DNA from: Desulfurococcales archaeon
GTDB taxonomy: Archaea; Thermoproteota; Thermoprotei_A; Sulfolobales; WAQK01
Assembly: GCA_027083135.1 (NCBI GenBank)
Contig: JALWQH010000032.1
Span: forward strand, 1 to 54,431
Length of the DNA: 54,431 bases
Direction: 5' to 3'
In this document: positions 16,721 through 25,305 of the stretch, piece by piece
How positions within the stretch are numbered: the first letter of the stretch is position 1
Layout: each line of letters starts with the position of its first letter
The notes under the pieces: model-generated
The model's input: the letters and a program-made list of their open reading frames with translations, nothing else
Databases searched by the model: none
Told to the model about the DNA's origin: nothing
Position numbers and translations under genes: made by a program

Positions 16721-18022
16721 CTAGTATGTGTAGGAGTACAGCTTCCTGACAGCCTCCTTGACGAGGGAGCCGTTGTCAACCACTATTTCCCCGTTCTTGA
16801 ACACTGTTTTAACATGGTTTACGCCGTAATGGTAGGGTATGAACTTATGGTTAGGTATGTCTAGGATCACTATGTCGGCCTTCTTACCCTCCTCTATGCT
16901 TCCAATATCATATGCCCTCTCAATAGCATGAGCCGCGTTTATCGTTGCTGCTGAGAAGACCTCTGATGGAGTCATCTTCATCTGGAGGGCAGCTATAGTC
17001 ATCATCATCTGCATTGACTCACTCATATTGGCTGCGCTTAGATCTGTTCCGAGGGCTACTGGCACACCCCTCCTAATAATCTCCCTGGCATTAGCGTATC
17101 TGCCGAGATAGCAGAAGGGGGTTGTAGGTAGGAGCACTCCTATGATCCCCTTCTCAGCTATCTTGTCTATGACGTCCATGGGGGTGTGGATCAAGTGGTC
17201 TGCGGATACTACTCCAAGCTCTACTCCAAGCTCCCCTCCACCGCTGTGGGCAAGCCAGTCGGCATGGATCCTTATCTTCCCTCCAAGCCTCTTACAGGCC
17301 TCCAGCATTATCCTTGTCTGATCCATGTTGAAGAACCCTACCTCGGCGAACACGTCGCAGTATTCCACTAGGCCTCGTTTAAGGAACTCCGGGATCCACT
17401 TCTCAGCTATTACTCTTGCAAACTCATCCACCTTTCCCTCCCATTCAGGAGGTATGGCTTGGGCGCAGAAGGTTGGTACAAGGTCTACTGGATGTATCTT
17501 GTTCAGCGTCTTGATGATTTCAAGCTCCCTTATCTCCCCCTCCAGTGTCATCTCGTAGCCGCTTTTAGCCTCAATGGTTGTTGTGCCGTGCAGCAGCATC
17601 CTGTCAAGTATGCGGAGCGTCTTGGCTATCAGCTCGTCTGTAGAGGCGTTCCTAGTCGCCATGACCGTTCTATTCATCCCTCCCCCCTTCTTCTTGATAT
17701 CCAGGTAGCTGTAACCCTTGATCATCATCTCCATTTCATCCTCCCTTGACCCTGCGAAGATCAGGTGGACGTGAGCGTCGATGAATCCCGGGGTAACGGT
17801 CATCCCTGAGGCATCTATGGCTTCGAAGCCCTTGTCAACCATGTCTAAAACCTCCCTGGTTGTGCCTACAGCCACTATTCTACCATCCTTCACGGCTACG
17901 GCTCCATCCCTTATTATGCCTGGATCCTGCAGCTCCTCCCTAACCTTAGGCTTATTCGAGTAGCCTCTCATCGTTAGAAGCTCGTTTGCATGCATTATCA
18001 CGTAGTCCGCCCTAACACCCAT
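16721..18022 (-). CDS. hutI: Imidazolonepropionase
   Basis: It hydrolyses 4-imidazolone-5-propionate to N-formimino-L-glutamate, the third step of histidine degradation. The 433-residue amidohydrolase shows GFIDAHVHLIFAGSR (metal HxH), ITA-type loop TIEAKSGYE, HADWLAHSGGGELG, ADHLIHT and GTDLSAANMSESM, which together are specific to HutI. ATG 18022 is chosen because GGTGG sits six bases upstream; a TTG two codons earlier is also in frame. It is divergent from a glutamine synthetase gene and shares its TATA element. Urocanase and histidine ammonia-lyase lie about 10 kb away. Confidence 0.95.
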   Translation of the reverse strand: MGVRADYVIMHANELLTMRGYSNKPKVREELQDPGIIRDGAVAVKDGRIVAVGTTREVLDMVDKGFEAIDASGMTVTPGFIDAHVHLIFAGSREDEMEMMIKGYSYLDIKKKGGGMNRTVMATRNASTDELIAKTLRILDRMLLHGTTTIEAKSGYEMTLEGEIRELEIIKTLNKIHPVDLVPTFCAQAIPPEWEGKVDEFARVIAEKWIPEFLKRGLVEYCDVFAEVGFFNMDQTRIMLEACKRLGGKIRIHADWLAHSGGGELGVELGVVSADHLIHTPMDVIDKIAEKGIIGVLLPTTPFCYLGRYANAREIIRRGVPVALGTDLSAANMSESMQMMMTIAALQMKMTPSEVFSAATINAAHAIERAYDIGSIEEGKKADIVILDIPNHKFIPYHYGVNHVKTVFKNGEIVVDNGSLVKEAVRKLYSYTY

Positions 18023-18057
18023 GAACAACCACCATGCTTAGAGAGTAGCCTAGAATC

Positions 18058-18067
18058 ATATTTATAT
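18058..18067. promoter_or_regulatory. Shared TATA element between hutI and glutamine synthetase
   Basis: ATATTTATAT is a near-palindrome centred at about 18062. It lies about 40 bases from each of the two divergent starts (hutI ATG 18022 and glnA-like GTG 18102), so each transcript would have a leader of about 14 bases carrying its ribosome binding site. Confidence 0.5.
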
Positions 18068-18101
18068 CAAATCCACCCAGCTTTTCAGAGGGTGCTTGTT
18101 C

Positions 18102-19418
18102 GTGGAGGATGCTGGGAGAACTGTGAAGGAGGCTTTAGACAGGGGTGTCAGATATGTTAACCTGCTCTTCACCAGTCTGACGGGGAAGATGCATGTAGCC
18201 CAAATACCATTAGAGGACTTCGAGGATGCTGTTGAGCATGGAGTCGGCTTCGACGGCTCCTCTACAGGTATGATGAGGATAGAGGAGAGCGACCTCATGC
18301 TCCGCCCCGACCCGTCGACCCTTAGGGTAGCATACTGGGCTGATCCCCCCGTAGCCGTGGCTGTGGCAGACATATATGAGGGGGGAGAGCAAAGCAGCCT
18401 TGACCCAAGATTCATATTGAAGCAGGCTGTCTCGAAGCTTAAGGAGGAGATGGGGAGCAGCGTCGAATACTATACTAGCCCTGAAATAGAGTTCTGGCTT
18501 TTCCGCAGGACTCCTGAGGGAGATGTTGAGTTCCAGGATCAGGGCAGCTACTTCTCCCTCCCCCCGGAGGATCTGGGATACAGGGTTAGGCTGGAGGTGG
18601 CGGGGGCCCTGGAGTCCCTTGGAATACATCCCGAGAAGATCCACCACGAGGTCCCGCCTGGGAAGCATGAGATAGACTTCAAGTACGCTGACGCTCTTAG
18701 GACAGCGGACAACGTGCTGCTCTACAAGTATACTGTTAGGATGGTGGCTGAGAAACACGGCCTAATAGGCTCCTTCATGCCTAAACCCTTCTACGGCCAA
18801 TATGGTGCTGGAATGCATACTCATCAAAGCCTCTACGATAAGGCTAGGGAGGAGAATCTTTTCCACGGAGGGGAGGGCAGGCTGTCCCACATAGCCCTGC
18901 ACTTCATAGGAGGCTTGATGAAGCATGCCAGGGAGATAACTGCTCTCACCAACCCCACGGTCAACAGCTATAAGAGGCTTGTGCCTGGATGGGAGGCTCC
19001 AGTATACATAACGTGGGCCAGGCTCAACAGGTCTGCTCTCATAAGGGTGCCTATGGCAACTGATCCTAGGAGGATAAGGATAGAGTATAGGGCTACGGAC
19101 GGTTCATGCAACCCGTACCTAGCCTTCGCAGCAATGCTGCTTGCAGGGCTTGACGGCATTAAGAATAAAGTGGAGCCTCCGGACCCAGTGGAGCAGGACA
19201 TCTACAAGATGACTCCCGAGGAGAGGAGGGCTAGGGGAATAGAGGTTCTGCCCGGAACACTTGAGGAGGCTCTGAGAGAGTTCGAGGAGAGCAGGCTTGC
19301 AAGAGAAGTCATGGGTGAGAGAGCGTTCAAACGATACTTGGAGCTTAAGAGGAAGGAGTGGTTTGAATACAACGTCTACGTGCATCCATGGGAGAGGAGG
19401 AGGTACCTGCACCTATAG
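18102..19418 (+). CDS. glnA: Glutamine synthetase, type I-alpha-like
   Basis: It condenses glutamate and ammonia with ATP to glutamine. About 438 residues, normal for GS-I. Conserved blocks: GFDGSSTGMMRIEESDLMLRPD near residue 48, SPEIEFWLF near 128, HHEVPPGKHEIDFKYADALRTADN near 180, NPTVNSYKRLVPGWEAPVY near 285 and the C-terminal HPWERRRYL. The loop usually DNGSGMHxHQSL reads QYGAGMHTHQSL, so the conserved Asp-Asn are Gln-Tyr. The adenylylation Tyr motif is absent (DIYKM), as in GS-I-alpha. GTG 18102 is preferred to TTG 18096 because GAGGGTG is seven bases upstream. It could recapture ammonia released by histidine breakdown. Confidence 0.88.
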   Translation: MEDAGRTVKEALDRGVRYVNLLFTSLTGKMHVAQIPLEDFEDAVEHGVGFDGSSTGMMRIEESDLMLRPDPSTLRVAYWADPPVAVAVADIYEGGEQSSLDPRFILKQAVSKLKEEMGSSVEYYTSPEIEFWLFRRTPEGDVEFQDQGSYFSLPPEDLGYRVRLEVAGALESLGIHPEKIHHEVPPGKHEIDFKYADALRTADNVLLYKYTVRMVAEKHGLIGSFMPKPFYGQYGAGMHTHQSLYDKAREENLFHGGEGRLSHIALHFIGGLMKHAREITALTNPTVNSYKRLVPGWEAPVYITWARLNRSALIRVPMATDPRRIRIEYRATDGSCNPYLAFAAMLLAGLDGIKNKVEPPDPVEQDIYKMTPEERRARGIEVLPGTLEEALREFEESRLAREVMGERAFKRYLELKRKEWFEYNVYVHPWERRRYLHL

Positions 19419-19442
19419 CCTAGACAATGTGAATGGTGGTGG

Positions 19443-19733
19443 ATGCTGGGGAGAGGAGTATTCGAGGTTAAGGCGCGTAAAGGCCTCATAAGAGTGGAAG
19501 CCGTGGTCAGGGAGGGCAGGGTGGAATCCGTGAGTATTCGGGGAGACTTCTTCCTATACCCGGAGGACTCCTTATGGATGGTTGAGGAGAAGCTCAGGGG
19601 AGTGGGGGTTGAGGAGGCTCCTAGGAGGCTTGAGCAGCTTATAGGGGAGCTTGGCGTAAGGCTTGTAGGGGCAGAGCCACGCGACTTCGCTGAGGCTCTT
19701 AGAGGAGCGTTAAGGAGGGCTGAGGAGGGTTGA
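19443..19733 (+). CDS. lplB: Lipoate-protein ligase, C-terminal subunit
   Basis: A 96-residue protein matching the small accessory domain that archaea encode separately from the catalytic lipoate ligase subunit; both are needed to adenylate lipoate and transfer it to GcvH or other E2-type proteins. Visible features are the strand pattern FEVKARKGLIRVEAVVREGRVESVSIRGDFF and LEQLIGELG followed by AEALRGALRRAEEG. ATG 19443 has GGTGGTGG just upstream. The TGA stop overlaps the TTG start of the catalytic subunit (TTGA), so they are translationally coupled. Need for lipoylation fits the gcvP genes in this window. Confidence 0.82.
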   Translation: MLGRGVFEVKARKGLIRVEAVVREGRVESVSIRGDFFLYPEDSLWMVEEKLRGVGVEEAPRRLEQLIGELGVRLVGAEPRDFAEALRGALRRAEEG

Positions 19734-20557
19734 GGAGGCTCCGCGTATTATTATACGAGGCTCCTGAAAACCCCTATATGAACCTGGCGTTCGAGGAGGC
19801 TTTCGCCAGGCTTAGGGCTGCGGGAATAATACCTGACACACTTAGGATATGGAGGAATAGGAGGGCCGTCATCATAGGCTACTTTCAGAGGGCGGAGGAG
19901 GAGGTGCATCTCGACGAGGCCCGTAGGCTGGGAGTAGCTGTTGCACGGAGATTCACTGGGGGAGGAGCAGTATACCATGATCTCGGCAACATCAACTATG
20001 CTATAGCACTAGGCCCTAGTCCAGAGAGCACCAGGGATCCCATAGGATACCTTTACAACTATCTTGTGAGGGGGGCCTTAAACGCTCTGAGGATACTGGG
20101 CTTAAACCCCCATCTGGAGAACATTAATGATATTGCCGTGGGAGACCATAAGGTTTCAGGGGTTGCTGCAAGCTATCGTTGGAACGCTCCATTCCTGCAT
20201 GGAGCCCTCCTAGTCTCAACAGACCTGAAGGTACTCTCATCTATACTCAAGGTGTCTAAGAAGAAGCTGGAGGATAAGCGTGTCTCAAGCGTTAAGTACA
20301 GGGTCACATTGATCAAGGAGCTGCTGGGCCGCCCGGTCAGCTACAGTGAGGTTGTGGAGGCCTTGGTGAGAGGATACGGGGAGCTGCTGGGGGCTGAGGC
20401 ATACTATGATCTACCGTGGCCCGAGGAGCTTGAGGCTGCCAGGATTCTCTATGAGCATAAGTATAGGCTTGAAGAATGGAATCTTCGGAGGACGCCGGCC
20501 TACAGGTTCAGGGAGGCTGAGAGGCTTTTCTCGGAGCTGGTGGCAGGGGCCCGTTGA
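19730..20557 (+). CDS. lplA: Lipoate-protein ligase, catalytic subunit
   Basis: The catalytic subunit of a split archaeal lipoate ligase, 275 residues. Signature segments: NLAFEEAFAR near residue 20, RNRRAVIIGYFQRAEEEV near 42, the lipoyl/AMP-binding motif RRFTGGGAVYHDLGNINYA near 75-95, and the DHKVSGVAASYRW block with the catalytic lysine near 145. It starts at TTG 19730 with GGAGGG upstream, overlapping the stop of the preceding small subunit. It converges on the liv transporter genes with about ten bases between the stops. Confidence 0.93.
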   Translation: MRRLRVLLYEAPENPYMNLAFEEAFARLRAAGIIPDTLRIWRNRRAVIIGYFQRAEEEVHLDEARRLGVAVARRFTGGGAVYHDLGNINYAIALGPSPESTRDPIGYLYNYLVRGALNALRILGLNPHLENINDIAVGDHKVSGVAASYRWNAPFLHGALLVSTDLKVLSSILKVSKKKLEDKRVSSVKYRVTLIKELLGRPVSYSEVVEALVRGYGELLGAEAYYDLPWPEELEAARILYEHKYRLEEWNLRRTPAYRFREAERLFSELVAGAR

Positions 20558-20566
20558 CCAGGCTCC

Positions 20567-21277
20567 TTAGCCTCCAAGATATATTTTCCTAACCCTGAGA
20601 TCGTTTCTAGCCTCATCTGCCCTTGCATGCAGGACTACTCTACCCGTATCCAGCAGGTATACTCTGTCTGCAACCTCCAATGCCTTCCTGGCATTCTGTT
20701 CTACTAGGAGTATGGTCACCTTCTCCTCCTCTTTCAGGCTGCTTATAGTGTCGAAGACCTCGTCGACTATTTTTGGGGCTAGGCCCATGGACGGCTCATC
20801 CATCAGCAGTATTCTGGGGTTAACCATTAATCCCCTCCCGATTGCCAGCATCTGGGCCTCTCCTCCGCTCAGAGTTCGGGCAAGCTGGCTTCTCCTCTCC
20901 TCAAGCCTTGGGAAAAGCCTGTATACTGCTTCAAGACGCCTATAGATCTCCTCCTTGTCTTTCAGAGTATAGGCTCCTACAAGCAGGTTTTCCTCGACTG
21001 TTAGGTATGGGAACAGCCTCCTACCCTCAGGCACGTATCCTATCCTCAGCTTAGCCCTTATCCAGGGAGGCTTGCCTGTTATATCCTCCCCTCTGAACAA
21101 TATTCTACCCTTAGCCGGCTTCACAAGCCCCATTATGCTTCTCAGCAGCGTTGTCTTGCCTGCCCCATTCCTCCCTATGACTGCCACCACCTCGCCTTCA
21201 CTGATATCTATGGACACGTTGTCTAGGGCCATGATCTTGCCGTAATACGTGGTTAGATTCTCGACTCTAAGCAGCAT
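20567..21277 (-). CDS. livF: Branched-chain amino acid ABC transporter ATPase LivF
   Basis: One of two cytoplasmic ATPases of a HAAT-type amino acid importer. The product of about 236 residues has Walker A GRNGAGKTT, the LivF-specific GYVPEGRRLFPYLTVEENL, signature LSGGEAQMLAIGRGLM, Walker B ILLMDEPSMGLAP and LLVEQNARKAL. ATG 21277 is favoured by GGGTGCAGG upstream; GTG 21286 is an alternative. It overlaps the end of livG, completing the order livH-livM-livG-livF. Confidence 0.92.
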   Translation of the reverse strand: MLLRVENLTTYYGKIMALDNVSIDISEGEVVAVIGRNGAGKTTLLRSIMGLVKPAKGRILFRGEDITGKPPWIRAKLRIGYVPEGRRLFPYLTVEENLLVGAYTLKDKEEIYRRLEAVYRLFPRLEERRSQLARTLSGGEAQMLAIGRGLMVNPRILLMDEPSMGLAPKIVDEVFDTISSLKEEEKVTILLVEQNARKALEVADRVYLLDTGRVVLHARADEARNDLRVRKIYLGG

Positions 21278-22034
21278 ATCCTGCACCCAGGTAGGCTTCT
21301 ATAACACTCTTATTCCTAACAACCTCTTCAGGCTTGCCCTCAGCTATTATTCTGCCGAAGTTCAGGACGTACATCCTGTCAGACAGCTCCACTGCTACGG
21401 GGACATTGTGTTCTACTAGGAGTATGGTTAACCCCTTTCCCCTAAGCCTGCGGATAAGGGCTTTTATCTCCTCTATCTCCTCTACACTCATACCCGACAT
21501 TGATTCATCTAGGAGGAGTATTTTGGGATCTATGGCTAGGGCCCTGGCTATCTCCAGCCTCCTCAGATGTCCTAGGGGGAGGGTTCCAGCCTGCTTGTAG
21601 GCGTAGTCCTCTAAGCCGACCTCCCTTAGCAGGCGTTCAGCCTTATCCAGGTAGTCCTCCCTGTCCCAGGGCTTCACGAAGGAGAAGCCCCAGTAATCCC
21701 TGTAGCCGCATGCTGTGAGCACGTTCTCGAATACTGTGAGGTTTTTGAGGGGTCTGACTATCTGGAACGTCCTAGCAATACCCATCCTAGCAATCCTGTA
21801 GGGCGGGAGGCCCTGTATCTCTCTCCCCTCATATATTATCTTCCCCCTAGTAGGCTTGAGGAACCCTGTGACAAGGTTGAAGAAGGTTGTCTTGCCCGCC
21901 CCGTTGGGCCCTATTATTCCTAGGAGCTCGCCTCTATACACCTTTATGTCGACTCCGTCGACTGCTCTGACCCCTCCGAAATGCTTCGCCAGGTCTTTTG
22001 TCTCAAGGATTACTTCTCTCTCCACTGCTCCCAC
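21267..22034 (-). CDS. livG: Branched-chain amino acid ABC transporter ATPase LivG
   Basis: The second cytoplasmic ATPase of the importer, 255 residues. Motifs: Walker A GPNGAGKTTFFNLVTGFLKP, the LivG-type GIARTFQIVRPLKNLTVFENV, LPLGHLRRLEIARAL (signature slightly degenerate, LPLGH instead of LSGGQ), Walker B ILLLDESMSGMS with DES where DEP is common, and LLVEHNVPV. The start is GTG 22034 (or GTG 22025), overlapping livM by about 30 bases. Substrate cannot be read from the ATPase. Confidence 0.9.
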   Translation of the reverse strand: MGAVEREVILETKDLAKHFGGVRAVDGVDIKVYRGELLGIIGPNGAGKTTFFNLVTGFLKPTRGKIIYEGREIQGLPPYRIARMGIARTFQIVRPLKNLTVFENVLTACGYRDYWGFSFVKPWDREDYLDKAERLLREVGLEDYAYKQAGTLPLGHLRRLEIARALAIDPKILLLDESMSGMSVEEIEEIKALIRRLRGKGLTILLVEHNVPVAVELSDRMYVLNFGRIIAEGKPEEVVRNKSVIEAYLGAGYAA

Positions 22035-22914
22035 CTCTGAGCCATTCTAGGAGGGGGCTGTTTCTGCCCAGTATGCCTTGAGGCATGAATACTAGGACGA
22101 GCACTATTACTATGGAGTATACTACCAGCCTGTACTCTACGAAGGGCCTGAAGACCTCTGGCAGGAGCTTCACGACCGCCGCTCCCGTTATGGCTCCGGG
22201 TATGGAGTCCATTCCTCCCAGTATGCTCATGGTGAGGATCTCTATGGACTTGTCGAACCCGAAGTTCTGGTATGTTATAGAGGTTTTGAAGTGGGCTAGG
22301 AGGCTTCCACTGAAGCCTGCGAGGGCTGCTCCTATTGCGAACGCCAGGATCTTGTATTTCCTGGGATCTATCCCCATGGTCTGGGCTGCCTCCTCGTCCT
22401 CCCTTATGGCCTGGAAGGCTCTTCCAAGCCATGATTTCTCAATCCACCATGTCCCTGCTGCTGCCAGGGCTAGTATGATGTATACGAGCACCATGAAGTT
22501 GAATCCCCATACACTGTGGCCTAGGATTCTGGGGGGAGGTATGCCTATGAGGCCAGTCGTCCCTCCGAACACGCTGTAGTACTCGAATACTCCTACAACT
22601 ATGAAGTTGAATCCTATGGTGGTTATGGCTAGGAAGTCGTGTTTAAGCCTTATGCTGACTGCCCCCAGCAGCACGCCTATCAGCAGGGACATAAGGCCTG
22701 CTGCTAGGAATCCTATCCAGAATGAGAGGTGCAGGTCTAGTGTTAGGAGAGCCGAGGTTATGGCTCCTATGCCGACGAAGGCTGCCTGCCCCAGGTTGAC
22801 CTGGCCTGCATAACCCATGGTTATGTTTAACCCTAGGGCCGCTATAGAGTATATGCCTATCTCCGTGAGCAGCGTTATATAGTACATGCCGATCACGGCT
22901 TCCACCCCTCCCAT
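22003..22914 (-). CDS. livM: Branched-chain amino acid ABC transporter permease LivM
   Basis: A polytopic permease of 303 residues with about eight hydrophobic segments. Family marks are LNITMGYAGQVNLGQAAFVGIGA near residue 25, DFLAITTIGFN, the EAA-like loop WLGRAFQAIREDEEAAQTMGI near 165 and GMDSIPGAITGAAVVKLLPE near 235. ATG 22914 directly follows the livH stop, so the permeases are co-translated. It pairs with LivH to form the membrane channel. Confidence 0.92.
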   Translation of the reverse strand: MGGVEAVIGMYYITLLTEIGIYSIAALGLNITMGYAGQVNLGQAAFVGIGAITSALLTLDLHLSFWIGFLAAGLMSLLIGVLLGAVSIRLKHDFLAITTIGFNFIVVGVFEYYSVFGGTTGLIGIPPPRILGHSVWGFNFMVLVYIILALAAAGTWWIEKSWLGRAFQAIREDEEAAQTMGIDPRKYKILAFAIGAALAGFSGSLLAHFKTSITYQNFGFDKSIEILTMSILGGMDSIPGAITGAAVVKLLPEVFRPFVEYRLVVYSIVIVLVLVFMPQGILGRNSPLLEWLRGGSSGERSNP

Positions 22915-23799
22915 CTACTCTGCTCTCCCGAAGAGGCCCTGAGGCCTGAATATTAGTAGCACTATCATGACTATGAATGCGAATGCGTCTCGGGGGAGGA
23001 TGTTGCTGAAGAATGCTGCTAGGAAGGCCTCTGCTACGCCTAGTATGAGTCCGCCTACAACGGCCCCCACTATGCTGCCGAATCCTCCGAGCACTATTAC
23101 TACTAGGGACTCGTATGCAACCACGTCGCCCATGTGGGGGCTTATCTTACCATAATATATTCCTACAAGCATGCCTGCTATGCCTGCTAGGGCTGAGCCA
23201 AGTATGAAGTTCAGGTCCACTATCTTGTTTGTCTCTATGCCCATGGCCTCGGCGACTTCTAAGTCCTGGATGAGGGCCTTCGACGCTAGTCCAAGCCTGG
23301 TTTTCTCGAAGATAAGCCATATGGCCAGGGATAACGCGTAGACGAGGGCCATGAGGAGGATCTGCTGGAACGATATCAGAACGCCGCAGCAGCTGTACAC
23401 TGATGAGGGTAGGCTTGTCTGAAAAGCCTTAGGATAGTGTCCAGCAGTATTGGCAACCATCTCCTCTATCAGGATGAATAGAGCTATGCTTATCATTAAC
23501 GGTATGTGCCTAGGCTTATCCAGCATTGGAAGGTAGAACAGCCTCTCTATAACAACCCCCACCAGCGCCGAGCCTGCAGCAGCCGCCAGGAAGGCTAGAA
23601 GGACGCTGTGAGTAGCCACATAGGATACTAGGCCTACATACGCCCCCACAACGTATACTCCAGCATGAGCAATGTGGAGTATCTCAAGTATACCGTAGAC
23701 TATGGTGAGGCCCAGCGCTATAGCTATGTAGACTGCCCCAAGGGTTAGGCCTGTTATCAGCTCCTGCGCTAGGAAGGCTGCAGTTATCTCCACTATCAC
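22915..23799 (-). CDS. livH: Branched-chain amino acid ABC transporter permease LivH
   Basis: The partner permease, 294 residues, with about eight membrane segments. Family marks are GLTLGAVYIAIALGLTIVYGILEILHIAHAG at the N-terminus, the EAA-like loop TRLGLASKALIQDLEVAEAMGI near 175 and the region IVLGGFGSIVGAVVGGLILG near 240. The start is GTG 23799 with GGAGGG upstream. It begins the livHMGF operon; a TATA-like CCTTTAATTC lies about 50 bases upstream. The substrate-binding gene is separated from it by the ATPase gene at 24184. Confidence 0.92.
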   Translation of the reverse strand: MIVEITAAFLAQELITGLTLGAVYIAIALGLTIVYGILEILHIAHAGVYVVGAYVGLVSYVATHSVLLAFLAAAAGSALVGVVIERLFYLPMLDKPRHIPLMISIALFILIEEMVANTAGHYPKAFQTSLPSSVYSCCGVLISFQQILLMALVYALSLAIWLIFEKTRLGLASKALIQDLEVAEAMGIETNKIVDLNFILGSALAGIAGMLVGIYYGKISPHMGDVVAYESLVVIVLGGFGSIVGAVVGGLILGVAEAFLAAFFSNILPRDAFAFIVMIVLLIFRPQGLFGRAE

Positions 23800-24148
23800 C
23801 AGCCCTCCACACGTAATGGCATCGTCATACCATGCCTCCTCTGAGAATTAAAGGTGTTTTGCCTATGGAGAGGCAGCCATGCTGATCGCCGTGGATACCT
23901 CTCGAAATAATGTTAAGCAGTATTTCTCCAACCATTCTCTTTTTATCTCCACAGGATCTCGTGCATAGCATCTTCTCTGGAACACTAGAACAACCATATA
24001 TTGGAACTGTAAACCAAGCATCCAGACATCAATTCATGGCTCCAAAGAGCAACTAGTAGAAACCCGCTTAGAGCAACATATCAGCCCTATGCTGCTAGTT
24101 CATACTATTCATCAACTATGAACTTATGTTTCAAGCATGAGTTTATTA
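23800..24148. other. Intergenic stretch between livH and the STAND-type ATPase
   Basis: About 350 bases without a credible gene. The part next to livH holds its promoter-like TTTAATTC and ribosome binding site. The remainder is more AT-rich than the flanking operons and I see no conserved frame, tRNA or terminal repeat in it. A TTTATTA at 24142-24148 is the probable TATA box of the ATPase gene. Confidence 0.5.
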
Positions 24149-24182
24149 GGTTCTGGGTCAGAACTAGTTCTGGGTGAGAACC
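24149..24182 (+). promoter_or_regulatory. Tandem palindrome overlapping the ATPase transcription and translation start
   Basis: Two perfect 15-base inverted repeats sit in tandem: GTTCTGGGTCAGAAC (24150-24164) and GTTCTGGGTGAGAAC (24167-24181), each with five-base arms GTTCT/AGAAC around a GGGTC/G core. Their junction AGAACTAGTTCT is itself palindromic, and outer G and C extend the symmetry. The spacing centre to centre is 17 bases. The probable TATA is at 24142-24148, so the repeats would cover the transcription start and the leader up to two bases before ATG 24184. This is the layout of a strong repressor operator. Confidence 0.7.
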
Positions 24183-24183
24183 T

Positions 24184-25305
24184 ATGGTTATTTTTAGTGA
24201 TAGGCCTATCACTGAGCTGGAGCATCTTTATGGTGAGGGGCATAGAAGGGCTGTTGAAAGCCTACGGAGAGCTGTTGAATCAGGCTTCTTTGCGGCTGTT
24301 CTAGGTGCTCGTAGAGTTGGTAAAACTAGTGTAGTCAAGACTTTCCTTAAACATTACCGTCATAAATACTTGTATTTTGATTTGTCTCCATACATGGGTC
24401 TTAAATCAGTTGGTTTCCGCTCTCTTGTTCCAGCAGAAATAGGCTTTGATGAAAATACCTTGTCCAGCGAGGCACAGTTGAATCTAACTGTAATAAGCTT
24501 TAGAATTAAAAGAGTAAAAATTACGGGTGAGGTCTTTCAGGCAAATCTACTATCACTATTAAGAGAATTAAATAGTAAGTATGATAGGCTTGTAATAGTA
24601 TTTGATGAAGCACAGGTATTAGCGTTCATTAAGGGAGTAAACTATCGTGGACTACTACAATTCATACATAACAACTATAGGAACATAGTCGTCGTATTAA
24701 CAGGGTCTATGCCTGGACTGCTTGAAAGAGTGATTTCACCCATAAAAGCAGGGGAACCAGGCTTTGCCCGATACATAGAGGAAATCCATGTACCTAGATG
24801 GAGTAGGAGGGAAACAATAGAATTTCTTAGAGGAGGATTAAAGGAGAGGAATATAGAGCACAGGGAAGAAGAGCTGCATGAAGTATATGAGGAGATATCA
24901 GGCATACCAGGCTTTATTTCATACTATGGGCTTCTCAGGTTAAGAGGGCTGGATCATAGGGACGCCTTAGATAAGACTATAAGCTACGCGGTATCCCAAT
25001 GGGAGAATGATTTGCATGCATTCTTAAGCATATATAACTCACCACTATACATTTATGTGCTCAGCATACTTGCCGAAACAATGACAGGCGCCTCATGGAC
25101 TGAATTAAAGAATGAGTTGGAAAGAAAGCTCAGCAGAACAGTGGGAAAATCAACCCTCTACAGGATACTGACAAACCTGGTGAAAGCAGAGATGATACAG
25201 AAGCAGGGAGACAGATACACCATAATGGATCGCTCATTAAGAAAAACAATAACCATGTTAAACAAGCAATTATATCCTATTATAGAAGCTTGGAATAAAG
25301 GTTAG
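24184..25305 (+). CDS. Archaeal STAND-type ATPase (Arch_ATPase family) with C-terminal winged helix
   Basis: A 373-residue ATPase of the archaeal family related to STAND NTPases. Walker A is LGARRVGKTSVV (about residues 39-50), Walker B RLVIVFDEAQ (near 138), sensor-like VVLTGSMPG near 180, a helical region, and a C-terminal segment (SWTELKNELERKLSRTVGKSTLYRILTNLVKAEMI) that looks like a winged helix-turn-helix. Cellular role of the family is poorly known. It lies in the opposite direction between livK and livHMGF and is visibly richer in AT codons than both, which suggests later insertion. The winged helix makes autoregulation through the upstream palindromes possible. Confidence 0.85.
   Translation: MVIFSDRPITELEHLYGEGHRRAVESLRRAVESGFFAAVLGARRVGKTSVVKTFLKHYRHKYLYFDLSPYMGLKSVGFRSLVPAEIGFDENTLSSEAQLNLTVISFRIKRVKITGEVFQANLLSLLRELNSKYDRLVIVFDEAQVLAFIKGVNYRGLLQFIHNNYRNIVVVLTGSMPGLLERVISPIKAGEPGFARYIEEIHVPRWSRRETIEFLRGGLKERNIEHREEELHEVYEEISGIPGFISYYGLLRLRGLDHRDALDKTISYAVSQWENDLHAFLSIYNSPLYIYVLSILAETMTGASWTELKNELERKLSRTVGKSTLYRILTNLVKAEMIQKQGDRYTIMDRSLRKTITMLNKQLYPIIEAWNKG

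Noticed and set aside
22010-22432. 140-codon minus-strand frame inside livM
   Set aside because: Same strand but another frame of a clear permease gene; rich in Arg, Pro and Gly as expected from a shadow frame.
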